Positions 54,032 to 62,030 of a stretch of DNA of 64,000 nucleotides are shown piece by piece; position 1 is the first letter of the stretch; the number at the start of each line of letters is the position of its first letter. Source of the DNA: Actinomycetota bacterium (GTDB lineage Bacteria; Actinomycetota; Coriobacteriia; Anaerosomatales; Anaerosomataceae). A program made the position numbers and the translations under genes. The DNA is taken from positions 124,001 through 188,000 of the forward strand of contig WSXY01000002.1 in the NCBI GenBank assembly GCA_009773565.1. The letters are read 5' to 3'. The notes under the pieces were generated by a model. It was not told the origin of the DNA. It saw only the letters and a list, made by a program, of their open reading frames with translations, and searched no databases.

Positions 54032-56292
54032 GACTGCGACGGATCGAAGCGGAGTCCTTCGGCGCGCTGACAGAGCGCTCGCTCGGTGACCTCGGTGACG
54101 GCCTCACGGTCGTTCTCGGGCCAAATGAGGCCGGCAAGAGCTCATTCACTGCGCTGACGCGCTATGTGTTGTACGGCTTCCCGACAGCGCGCGAGAAAGA
54201 GCCGCAGTACTCGTCGAACAGTGGCCGTCGTTCGGGCCGCCTCGTGTTCGAGGAAGGCGCCGGACAGTGGGCACTTGAGCGTTCAGAAGGCCCCCATGGC
54301 GGACCGGTCACGGTCAGCACTATCACCGGCCCGCCGCGCCCGTCGCTTCAGACCGAGATTACCGCAGGGGTCAGTGCCCTCGCGTTCAAGATCGTTTTCG
54401 GCTTCGGACTCGATGAGATGGCGGCGATCGAAGCCCAGCGCGGCTCGGGCGACGACATCATCGCCCGTCTCTACGCGGCAAGTGTCGGACTCCATACCAG
54501 CCCGCAGGATGTGCGGACGCAGTTGGAGAAGGAGGCCGATGAGTTCTTCGCACCGCGCGGTCGGTCCAAGCGCGTCAACGAGCTCGTCACCCGGTTGCGA
54601 GACGTTCGCAATGAGATTCGCACCGTTCGCGAAGAAGGCGCCGCCTTTGCCGAGGATCGTGGGCGACTCTCGGCTCTCGAGGCGCGCCTGACGGCTGCGG
54701 GGGAGACGCGAACCGCGAAGCGCGCCGCACATTCGATTCTCGCCAGCGTGGTCTCGGGATACGAAGAGCGGATCGCGCAGGTAGAGGAGCGCGAGAGTGA
54801 ACTCACCGACCTTCGCCGGCAGTTGAAAGCAGTCCAGGATTCGCTTGAGCGTGCGGTTCCGGGCGAGCAGGTACTGGCGGCCGGCGATGAGATCGACGCG
54901 CTTGCGGGTGACGTCTCCGCGTACTCACAGAGCCTCGCCGACCTGCGTGAGGCCCAGGCTGCGGTAGCGCAGGCAGAACGCACGCTCGCGGAGGCACTCG
55001 GCGAGACAGGCCTGCCTGGTGAAGACGCGCTTGCGGTCGACCTCGGTCCGGATCTTCTCGCGGCGGTTGAGGAAGCGCGCGATGACCTGCGTCGCCTCGA
55101 AGCGGACCGCGACGCGCGCATTCGCGAGTCCGAGCGGCTGGCAGCGATCGCGGAGCGGAGCGAAAAGGGCCTTCTCGCAGCACTCGAGCCGCTCGGTATC
55201 GCCCCGGGTCCGGGCGCCGGTCGTGCGCTTGACGCATACGCTGCAGATCTTGATGCGCTCGAGGTGGGCGGCAACGTCGGCACCACCGGGCATGTAGAGG
55301 TTCCCGCCATCGTGATGCTCGTTGCGGGGATCGCGGCGCTGGTCGCTGGGCTGCTCTTGAAAGAGACCGTCGCGGCCGTGATCGGCGCACTTCTCGTGCT
55401 TGCCGGTCTCACGTTCGTGGTACGAGGGCTCCTGCGGGGACGGGCCATACGACCGATATCCGGGGTCAATGGCGCGGATACGTTCCGTGCGCGGCGTGCG
55501 CTCGACGCCGCCCGCATCGTATGGCAATCGGCCGAGGAGGCGCGCGAGGCTGCCGAGTCGGCCGCCGCGGACGCCTCGCTGGCAATCGGTACGTACACGA
55601 CCCGGCAAGCGCTGTTCGCTGCACGCACGGCCGCGTCCGGGCTTGCGTCCGGGATGACGCCCGCAGCCGCGGCGCAGATGATATCGCTCGTTCGGGAGGC
55701 ACGACGCGCTGCCACCTCCCTTCAGGCGAAACGGGACTCGGCCGCCGCGCTTGCCGCACGCGTAGACGGGTTCCTCGCGCGGGCTTCTGTAGCGGGCGCT
55801 GCCCTTTCGACCAAGGGTGTCGTTGACCCCGACGCCGTTCCCGGGCTCGTCGGCAGGCTCAAGGATGCTCTCGGCTCGGAGCGTGAGGTCGTTTCGCGGC
55901 GAGTCCAGCACGAGGATGCGGCACGCGACCTGACCGAGCGCATCGAGATCGCCAAAGAGCGACTGACCCGTGCGACGGAGGAAGCGCGGACAATCATCTC
56001 CGAGCGTGGGATCGAGGTCGGCGGCTCTGTCGAACCACTGCGGGAGCAACTTGCCCGTGCAGGGGCCGAATCTCGCGACGCAGATGGCGTGTACGACGAA
56101 GTCGCAGCTGAGCGCTCTCGGCTTCAGGGTACGCTCGACACGCTCGCCGGTGAGGATCGCGGCGCGCAGCTCAGGCTTGATGAGTCCTCGATCAAAGAGC
56201 AGCTTGCCGCCGCCGTGGATCGGTATCTGGTGGCATCGACGGCAGCGCGTATCGTCGCGTGCCGAGGAGATCTTCCGCACCATCACCGGTGA
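54028..56292 (+). CDS. YhaN/SbcC-like ATPase, frame-disrupted (N-terminal and coiled-coil part)
   Basis: A 754-residue reading frame with an N-terminal SMC-like ATPase lobe (Walker A GPNEAGKSS near residue 31, then an AAA_23/27-type region), long heptad-rich coiled coil (~170-360 and ~470-720) and two hydrophobic stretches in the middle (MLVAGIAALVAGLLL and the next), as in the membrane-linked YhaN type. The frame fails at about 56255-56265: after RYLVASTAARIVA it runs into non-homologous residues and stops at 56292. The Walker B half continues in another frame (next entry). Cause may be mutation, sequencing error or, less likely, programmed shifting. Confidence 0.8.
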   Translation: MRLRRIEAESFGALTERSLGDLGDGLTVVLGPNEAGKSSFTALTRYVLYGFPTAREKEPQYSSNSGRRSGRLVFEEGAGQWALERSEGPHGGPVTVSTITGPPRPSLQTEITAGVSALAFKIVFGFGLDEMAAIEAQRGSGDDIIARLYAASVGLHTSPQDVRTQLEKEADEFFAPRGRSKRVNELVTRLRDVRNEIRTVREEGAAFAEDRGRLSALEARLTAAGETRTAKRAAHSILASVVSGYEERIAQVEERESELTDLRRQLKAVQDSLERAVPGEQVLAAGDEIDALAGDVSAYSQSLADLREAQAAVAQAERTLAEALGETGLPGEDALAVDLGPDLLAAVEEARDDLRRLEADRDARIRESERLAAIAERSEKGLLAALEPLGIAPGPGAGRALDAYAADLDALEVGGNVGTTGHVEVPAIVMLVAGIAALVAGLLLKETVAAVIGALLVLAGLTFVVRGLLRGRAIRPISGVNGADTFRARRALDAARIVWQSAEEAREAAESAAADASLAIGTYTTRQALFAARTAASGLASGMTPAAAAQMISLVREARRAATSLQAKRDSAAALAARVDGFLARASVAGAALSTKGVVDPDAVPGLVGRLKDALGSEREVVSRRVQHEDAARDLTERIEIAKERLTRATEEARTIISERGIEVGGSVEPLREQLARAGAESRDADGVYDEVAAERSRLQGTLDTLAGEDRGAQLRLDESSIKEQLAAAVDRYLVASTAARIVACRGDLPHHHR

Positions 56293-56644
56293 CCGCTACG
56301 TGGGACTGAGCGTTGCGCTCGGCAGCAACCGTCTCGAGGTCTTCGACGAGCACGCCGCAGGGAAGACGACCGAGCGCCTCTCGCGGGGTACGGCCGAAGC
56401 GCTCTATCTCGCATTGCGCCTCGGACTCATCTCGCAGCTTGGCGACGTCGGTCCCGGACTACCGCTGCTCATGGACGATGTGCTCGTGAATCTCGACCCG
56501 GAACGTCGTCGCGGTGCCGCAGTGGCGGTTGCCGATCTTGCGCGTGAGCGCCAGATCGTGCTGTTCACCTGCCACCCCGACACCGCGACGCTCCTGGGCG
56601 AGATCGCCCCGGATCACACGAGGATTACGCTGGACCGCTGCTGA
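56250..56644 (+). pseudogene. out-of-frame C-terminal ATPase lobe of the YhaN/SbcC-like gene
   Basis: In the +1 frame relative to the upstream part, the sequence reads RAEEIFRTITGDRYVGLSV, then the ABC signature-like LSRGTAEALYLALRLGL and Walker B PLLMDDVLVNLDPERR, ending at 56644. This is the missing second ATPase half. Compared with family members as I know them, some ~15-20 residues between the coiled coil and RAEEIF seem absent, so the lesion may be a short deletion and not a single base. There is no good start codon, so it is unlikely to be translated alone. Its end overlaps the convergent gene at 56625 by 20 bases. Confidence 0.75.
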
Positions 56645-57836
56645 ACGGCTCGGCGATTGGGAGCCCCTTCGGCTTTCCGAAGATGGTTTCCCAGTCCACG
56701 CGAGCCGTCTTCACCATGAAGTAGGCGAGTGTGATGACCGACCCGATGGTGATAGCGAGCCCGGTGAGACCTTCAAAGAAGAAGCTGTAACTGAACAGCA
56801 CCAGGAACACGAACTGGCTGATCGCAATCTCGGTGAGCGCCTTCCCCAGGCCGAGCGCGAGCCAGAGGTAGCCGACGCACAAGATCACCGAGGTTACCGA
56901 GGCGATCAGGAATGCCGCGTTGATATCGACGCGGTCGACCAGGTACGCGAACAGAAGATGGAAGGCGAAGAAGCCTGCCGCAAGGAATCCGTAGTTCATC
57001 GGGTGGAGGCGGATTCCCTGTGTAGCGGTGAGCAGCACGAGCCCGGCGAAGAAGAACAGCAGCGAGACAGGCGCGAACAGCGAGATACGCGCTGCAAGCG
57101 GACCGGGATTCATCGGCTTGGGCATCGTCAGCGTGATAGGACGACCGCTCACCAGGTTCGCGTACTCCCAGGTCATCGTGGTCCCGGAGCCGTTCTGCGC
57201 GATCTTCGTAGGCGAGACCGCCCCGTCAGGGAAGTCGACGTTCTTGAAGTCGGTCGTCATCGCAAGGGAGAAATCCTTGACGACCCCCACACCGTCGCGC
57301 GCCGAAACGTAGCTCCAGGTGTCGAGGCCCTTTGACCGGTAGCCGGTCGAGACGACTGCAGAGGCGTTGGCCGCGAGCGGGAACACCGCCGATGCCGAAC
57401 CGCCCGCGTACGTGACCGCGACGGGCTTGCCGTCCACACTGACCTCAAAACCGTCGTACTCGCCTTCAGGCGCCGGGAACTCGAGGGAGAACGTTGCCGT
57501 CGTGGGGACTGAGGTGGTGTTCTTCACCCGGTACTCGCCTCGGAAGTCGACGGCGTATGTCGCGTACCACAGGAGTCCCTTGCGGCGCTGATCCAGCTTG
57601 AAGTCAGCCGTGATGTCGCTGCCCATCAAGTCGAGCGTCCCGCGCTTGTTCGGTGAAGCAAAGGTGAGTGTCGGTGCCAGCTGGGCCTGCGGGCCTCCCC
57701 AGAGTCCGGCGACACGCTCTCCGAGCGCATTTCCCGTGTCGTTCGTGCGGTAGTCGACAGAACCCGCCAGTACAAACCAGGCACCTGCGGCAAGCATGAA
57801 GATGAGAGCAATAGCGATGAGGCGCAGTACCGTCAT
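56625..57836 (-). CDS. CreD-family inner membrane protein
   Basis: A 403-residue protein: an N-terminal membrane helix (~5-27), a ~220-residue extracytoplasmic beta-rich domain (YRVKNTTSVPTTATFSLEFP and similar strands), then about five C-terminal helices with IRLHPMNYGFLAAGFFAFHL, ending ARVDWETIFGKP. This matches the CreD layout. ATG with GGAAGGGGA upstream. It lies 153 bases after a sensor-kinase gene on the same strand, giving the order response regulator, kinase, CreD-like protein as in creBCD. In E. coli CreD affects envelope stress and beta-lactam tolerance; the role here is inferred. Confidence 0.82.
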   Translation of the reverse strand: MTVLRLIAIALIFMLAAGAWFVLAGSVDYRTNDTGNALGERVAGLWGGPQAQLAPTLTFASPNKRGTLDLMGSDITADFKLDQRRKGLLWYATYAVDFRGEYRVKNTTSVPTTATFSLEFPAPEGEYDGFEVSVDGKPVAVTYAGGSASAVFPLAANASAVVSTGYRSKGLDTWSYVSARDGVGVVKDFSLAMTTDFKNVDFPDGAVSPTKIAQNGSGTTMTWEYANLVSGRPITLTMPKPMNPGPLAARISLFAPVSLLFFFAGLVLLTATQGIRLHPMNYGFLAAGFFAFHLLFAYLVDRVDINAAFLIASVTSVILCVGYLWLALGLGKALTEIAISQFVFLVLFSYSFFFEGLTGLAITIGSVITLAYFMVKTARVDWETIFGKPKGLPIAEPFSSGPA

Positions 57837-57989
57837 GACAGTTCCCCTTCCCGGATGACATGTCGTCTACGAGTATGGGCAACGCCGTCGCGTAGTTGGC
57901 TGAGGACAGTTGACGTGAAGGCTACGGGACGGTGACGAAGGATGTGTCGAATCGGCTTCGAAGGCCCCGGGCAACGTGACGCGGTTGTG

Positions 57990-59426
57990 TCAGTCGCCGA
58001 TGACAGGCAACCGAAGCGTGAACGCGCTGCCGCCCTCAGGTCGGTTGGCGGCCTCGATAGAGCCCGCATGTGCCGTGACGATCGCCTTGACGATGGCGAG
58101 TCCCAGACCGGCGCCGCCCGTGGAGCGGTCGCGGCTAATCTGAGCGCGGTAGAAGCGCTCGAAGAGATGCGGAAGCGCCTCCGGTGGGATGCCGGGTCCT
58201 TCGTCGAGCACAGCGAGTACTGCATGGTCTCCGTCGCGCGAGAGGAGTACCCGGACGTGTCCGCCGGCCCCCGTCATTCGTGAAGCGTTGTCGATGAGGT
58301 TGGCGATGACCTGCTGGATCCTATCCACGTCGCCGAGGACCGTCGGCGCTTCGCCTTCGGCCGTCACCTGTACGCCACGTGCATCCGTGAGCGGAGCGAG
58401 CGCGCCTATCGCGCGGTCGGCGGCTGCGCGCAAATCGATGCGTCCTAGTGGAAGCTCTCCGGTCGCCCCTTCGATCCGCTGGAGCGTAAGCAAGTCGTTC
58501 GCGAGGCGCGTAAGGCGGTCGGATTCGCGAATGATCGTCTCGAGGAACTGCCGGGCGTCCGCCTCGGGGACGTCGCCGTCAAGCAGCGTCTCAGCCCCGC
58601 CGCGGATTGCGGTCAGAGGTGTGCGAAGCTCGTGGCTGACGTCCGAGACGAAGCGGCTCTTGCGTCGCTCCTCCTCTTTAAGCTCGGTGACGACACGTTG
58701 TACCTCGTCACCCATAGCGTTGAACGCCTCGGCGAGCGCCCGGGTCTCACTCGATCCGCCCGGATGGGCCCTGACCGAGTGGTCACCGGCAGCGAACGCC
58801 TTTGCCGTGACGGACAGGTCCTGGAGCGGTCGTGAGAGCCAGCGCGAGAGCAGCTCTGTCATAAAAAGCGTGAATGCGGCGAACAGTGCCACGACGAGCG
58901 CCATCCGCAGTCGGTAGTCGCGGAGGAGCGTCATGATGGAGAACGTCGTCGACGACGCGTACGCGACGCCGCGAACGTCGCCGTTCGAGAGGATGGGGAC
59001 CGCGACGTAGAGGGCGACGCGACCCTCCTCGGTCATACGTGTCGCCGCACCGTACTCGCCCGCGAGCGCGCGGCGGACTTCGGAACGATCGCCGTACAGG
59101 TCGCCCGCATCCCCCGGAGTGGAATCCGCGATGGCCACACCATCGGCATCGAGCACGCGAAGTCGGGAGGCCGCATACGGTGTGGCGTCTGCAATCGTCA
59201 CCTGGAGTTTGCGTGCGTCAGTTGCCGAGAACTCTGCGGCGCCATTGAGATAGGTGGTCGAGGCAACTGACGCAAGCATCCGGGCCTGGGTGTGGAGCCG
59301 CTCCTCGAGCTTGCGGAGCGCGAAGCCCTCGAGCTCCTTGAGGAAGTAGAACGACAACCCGGCGGCAGCCGTGATCGCGACGATCAGAAACGCCGCGAGA
59401 AGTCTCGCCCGGATAGAAGCCCGCAT
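57990..59426 (-). CDS. sensor histidine kinase (CreC/PhoR-like)
   Basis: A 478-residue membrane kinase: helix ~8-28, an extracytoplasmic sensor (~30-175), helix ~180-200, HAMP (~200-250), then HisKA with the phospho-acceptor in FVSDVSHELRTPL and a HATPase domain with NLIDNASR, LDEGPGIP and GGAGLGLAIV. All catalytic boxes are present. ATG at 59426-59424 with AAAGGA upstream; the longer in-frame start lies inside the response regulator gene. It follows the regulator by ten bases and should phosphorylate it. The signal sensed is unknown. Confidence 0.93.
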   Translation of the reverse strand: MRASIRARLLAAFLIVAITAAAGLSFYFLKELEGFALRKLEERLHTQARMLASVASTTYLNGAAEFSATDARKLQVTIADATPYAASRLRVLDADGVAIADSTPGDAGDLYGDRSEVRRALAGEYGAATRMTEEGRVALYVAVPILSNGDVRGVAYASSTTFSIMTLLRDYRLRMALVVALFAAFTLFMTELLSRWLSRPLQDLSVTAKAFAAGDHSVRAHPGGSSETRALAEAFNAMGDEVQRVVTELKEEERRKSRFVSDVSHELRTPLTAIRGGAETLLDGDVPEADARQFLETIIRESDRLTRLANDLLTLQRIEGATGELPLGRIDLRAAADRAIGALAPLTDARGVQVTAEGEAPTVLGDVDRIQQVIANLIDNASRMTGAGGHVRVLLSRDGDHAVLAVLDEGPGIPPEALPHLFERFYRAQISRDRSTGGAGLGLAIVKAIVTAHAGSIEAANRPEGGSAFTLRLPVIGD

Positions 59427-59436
59427 GCGTCCTTTG

Positions 59437-60135
59437 CTAGACCGAGATGCGATAGCCATACCCGCGTACCGTCTCCACGAGTGCCGGATCGGCCCCGGCC
59501 TGAGTGAGTTTGTCGCGAAGCCGCTTCACGTGCGTGTCCACCGTCTTGGTCTCGACGAGGTACTGCCAGCCCCACGCTTCATGAAGCAGCTGTTCGCGTG
59601 AAAGGACCTTGCTCGCATGGCGCATGAGGCAGGCAAGCAGTTCGAATTCGCGTGGCGTCAGGTCGATGAGCGTTCCGCCGAACGTCGCTTCGTGCCCGGC
59701 TTCGTCAAGGTGGATTCCGGATGCCTCAAAGGGCACGCCTTCGGGAACATCACCTGCGGTGCTCTTGCCGCCCGATCTGCGGAGTAGCGCCTTGACGCGC
59801 GCCTGGAGTTCTCGGATGCCGAACGGCTTTGCGAGGTAGTCATCGCCGCCAAGCTCGAGCCCGACAACTTTGTCGAGTTCGGTGTCGCGTGCCGAGAGGA
59901 ACAGCACCGGGACGTTGCCGACAGCGCGGAGCTTGCGGCACACCTCGTACCCGTCGGTCCCCGGCAACATGATGTCGAGTATGACGAGGTCGAAGGCCTC
60001 CTCGGACGCCTTCGCCAATGCTTCGTCACCGTCTCTGACACACGTGACTTCGTAGCTCTCTTTGCGGAGGTTGTACGATACGAACTGCAGGATTGAATCT
60101 TCGTCGTCAACGACAAGAATGCGTGAAGTCGTCAT
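59437..60135 (-). CDS. OmpR-family response regulator (CreB/PhoP-like)
   Basis: A 232-residue two-domain regulator. Receiver: acidic pocket DDE (10-12), phospho-acceptor D54 in VILDIMLPG, and the lysine in LAKPFG. DNA-binding winged helix: LIDLTPREFELLACLMRHAS and VDTHVKRLRDKL, ending GYGYRISV. ATG at 60135-60133 with GGGAGA six bases upstream; an in-frame start nine codons earlier is less likely. First gene of the creBCD-like set. A -10-like TATCAT reads leftward at 60181-60176. Confidence 0.94.
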   Translation of the reverse strand: MTTSRILVVDDEDSILQFVSYNLRKESYEVTCVRDGDEALAKASEEAFDLVILDIMLPGTDGYEVCRKLRAVGNVPVLFLSARDTELDKVVGLELGGDDYLAKPFGIRELQARVKALLRRSGGKSTAGDVPEGVPFEASGIHLDEAGHEATFGGTLIDLTPREFELLACLMRHASKVLSREQLLHEAWGWQYLVETKTVDTHVKRLRDKLTQAGADPALVETVRGYGYRISV

Positions 60136-60290
60136 CGTTGGTCTCCCGCTCTCGATGAACACCCGGAACGATGCGATGATAGCACCACGTTACCTGCCGT
60201 TCGGTTCGCGTTGACAGGCCGTTATCGCCCCGATGCGCATATGATACGAGCGACCCGCCGCGTGGCGGAGCGCAACGAAGGGAGCCGGCG

Positions 60291-61055
60291 ATGATCCTCG
60301 CCGTCGATGTCGGCAATACGCAGACAGTGCTTGGCCTTTTCACGGGGCGCGAGCTCAGCAGCCATTGGCGTGTGGCGACCGACCCCACCCTCACGGCCGA
60401 CGAACTTCGCGTGAAGATCGGCGGGCTCCTTGGCCTCGACGGTCTTGGCTGGCCCGACATCGAGCGCATCGTGCTCTCATCGGTGGTGCCTGCGCTGACC
60501 GCGCACTACGAGGAGATGTCGGTGCGCGCCACGGGGACCTCTCCGCTGACCGTAGGTCCCGGAATCAAGACCGGCATGCCTATCAAGTACGACAACCCGC
60601 ATGAGGTCGGTGCGGACAGAATCGTGAACGGGATTGCGGCATTCGAGGCATTCGGCGGCCCGATCATCATCATCGACTTCGGAACCGCGACGACGCTCGA
60701 CGTTGTAGACGGCACCGGTGCGTATCTCGGTGGGGCGATCGCCCCGGGAGTCGAGACCAGCGCCGAGGCCCTGTTTGCCCGCGCTGCCCGGCTCGCCAAG
60801 GTCGATCTGGATCCGCCCACGAAGGTGATCGGCACGAATACGCGCGAGTCCGTTCAGGCAGGGTTGCTGTTCGGTGAGGCGGCGATGGTGGACGGACTGG
60901 TGAGGCGCGCCTGGGGTGAGCTTGGCGGGGAGTGTCCCGTCGTTGCGACGGGTGGTCTCGCCGAGCGTATGGCGCCGCTTTGCGAGGTTATCGGTCACGT
61001 CGATCCCGACCTGACGCTCAAGGGACTCATGCTCGTTTACCAGCGCAACATCTGA
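60291..61055 (+). CDS. coaX: CoaX, type III pantothenate kinase
   Basis: A 254-residue ASKHA-fold kinase that starts CoA synthesis from pantothenate. Motifs: the phosphate-binding DVGNTQTVLGLF at the N terminus, GADRIVNGIAA with the catalytic aspartate, IIDFGTATTLDVVD, and GGAIAPG. Type III kinases need a monovalent cation and are not feedback-inhibited by CoA. ATG at 60291 with GGGAGCC upstream; a -10-like TATGAT is at 60240-60245. It uses the pantothenate made by the panBC products encoded at 18.8-20.5 kb. Confidence 0.96.
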   Translation: MILAVDVGNTQTVLGLFTGRELSSHWRVATDPTLTADELRVKIGGLLGLDGLGWPDIERIVLSSVVPALTAHYEEMSVRATGTSPLTVGPGIKTGMPIKYDNPHEVGADRIVNGIAAFEAFGGPIIIIDFGTATTLDVVDGTGAYLGGAIAPGVETSAEALFARAARLAKVDLDPPTKVIGTNTRESVQAGLLFGEAAMVDGLVRRAWGELGGECPVVATGGLAERMAPLCEVIGHVDPDLTLKGLMLVYQRNI

Positions 61056-61115
61056 TTGCTTTCGTGCGCCCGCCCTCGGCACACGGTTTGCTCATGAATC
61101 GGTGCTGTAGAGCGT

Positions 61116-61283
61116 TTGTCGGTGGTACCCGGTGATGGTACTATTTCACTGTTCAGGCAAGCAGACGACAGAAGCGGTGCTCCGCATCTTGTAATGCGGT
61201 CCTTCCCTCTGGGCGCCCGCTCAGCTGCGAGCAATTAATGCGGTCTCTGCGCGCGGTGCGCGCGGTTCAAGGGAGTGAAGCGC
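61116..61283 (+). promoter_or_regulatory. ccmE promoter and leader
   Basis: TTGTCG (61116-61121), 17 bases, TACTAT (61139-61144). The ~130-nt leader holds a hairpin CCGCAT (61182-61187)/ATGCGG (61194-61199) and another GC-rich repeat just before the gene. AAGGGAG at 61269-61275 is the ribosome-binding site. No known riboswitch was recognised. Confidence 0.5.
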
Positions 61284-61973
61284 GTGAACAAACGAGCGAG
61301 GCAGCGGCTCATCGGCGTCACGATCATCGTTCTCCTCATTGTCGCGGCGCTCATCTTTGGGGCGAGCACGACCGGTGCAGGCGGCGCATACAAGAAGACG
61401 GTCGCCGAGGTTGGCAGCGACAAGACACTCATCGGTAAGCAGGTCCAGGTGCAGGGTCCCGTACTCAAGGGCTCGTGGAAGCCGGGGGCCAAGCCGTTCA
61501 TCTTCTCGATTGGCGATGTAACCAATCCGAACGCCACGCCCCTCAAGGTGATCTGGGATCGTCCGGTTCCGAGCGCCTTTGGAGACGGCACGACCGCGAT
61601 CGTCACCGGTATTGTCGGTGAGGATGGCGCCGTGACCGCGAAAACACTCATCACGCAGTGCCCGTCGAAGTACGCGTCGGCCACGGGTGCGCTCACCGTC
61701 ACCGAGCTACTCAAGGCCGACATGCAAAAGACAGCCGCCACGTTCCACGTGACCGGCTATGTGGTCAACGGCACGATTCAGTCCGCAGGCTCCGCAGAGC
61801 GGTTCTCGGTAGGCACGACGTCCGCCGGTACCGAGAAGGTTGCGGTCAACTACGACGGCGCCCTTCCGCAGGGCATGGTCGATGGCAGCAAGGTCGTCAT
61901 CTCCGGCTCACTTGGTGACAACGGCGTGTTCCTCGCCACAGATGTTGCGATTGACGAGGCCGAGAAGAAATAG
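61284..61973 (+). CDS. ccmE: CcmE-type haem chaperone with CXXXY motif and a second OB-like domain
   Basis: A 229-residue membrane-anchored protein of cytochrome c maturation: an N-terminal helix (~10-30), then an OB-fold (VQVQGPVLKGSW, LKVIWDRPVPSAF) ending in the haem-binding motif CPSKY (C126, Y130). This is the CXXXY variant in place of the HXXXY of E. coli. A second ~70-residue OB-like domain (FHVTGYVVNGTI through VFLATDVAI) follows, making it longer than the usual ~150 residues. I place the start at GTG 61284, eight bases after AAGGGAG; GTG 61275 overlaps that site. It is followed by ccmF, supporting the assignment. Confidence 0.88.
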   Translation: MNKRARQRLIGVTIIVLLIVAALIFGASTTGAGGAYKKTVAEVGSDKTLIGKQVQVQGPVLKGSWKPGAKPFIFSIGDVTNPNATPLKVIWDRPVPSAFGDGTTAIVTGIVGEDGAVTAKTLITQCPSKYASATGALTVTELLKADMQKTAATFHVTGYVVNGTIQSAGSAERFSVGTTSAGTEKVAVNYDGALPQGMVDGSKVVISGSLGDNGVFLATDVAIDEAEKK

Positions 61974-61995
61974 CGTCCGACTGGTGGAGACCCGC

Positions 61996-62010
61996 CGCGG
62001 CTTAGCCGCG
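61996..62010 (+). other. short GC hairpin between ccmE and ccmF
   Basis: Perfect 6-bp stem CGCGGC/GCCGCG around TTA, 20 bases before the ccmF start. No U-tract follows; it may slow read-through or mark an RNA-processing site. Confidence 0.35.
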
Positions 62011-62030
62011 CGTGATCGAACGGAGTGGGA

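Noticed and set aside
60211-60245. TTGACA...TATGAT promoter for coaX
   Set aside because: The spacer is 23 bases, too long for a normal sigma70 promoter; only the -10-like element is kept as a weak note.
61151-61283. Riboswitch or tRNA in the ccmE leader
   Set aside because: Only simple GC hairpins are present; no conserved core of a known riboswitch (including c-di-GMP type) and no tRNA cloverleaf could be made.
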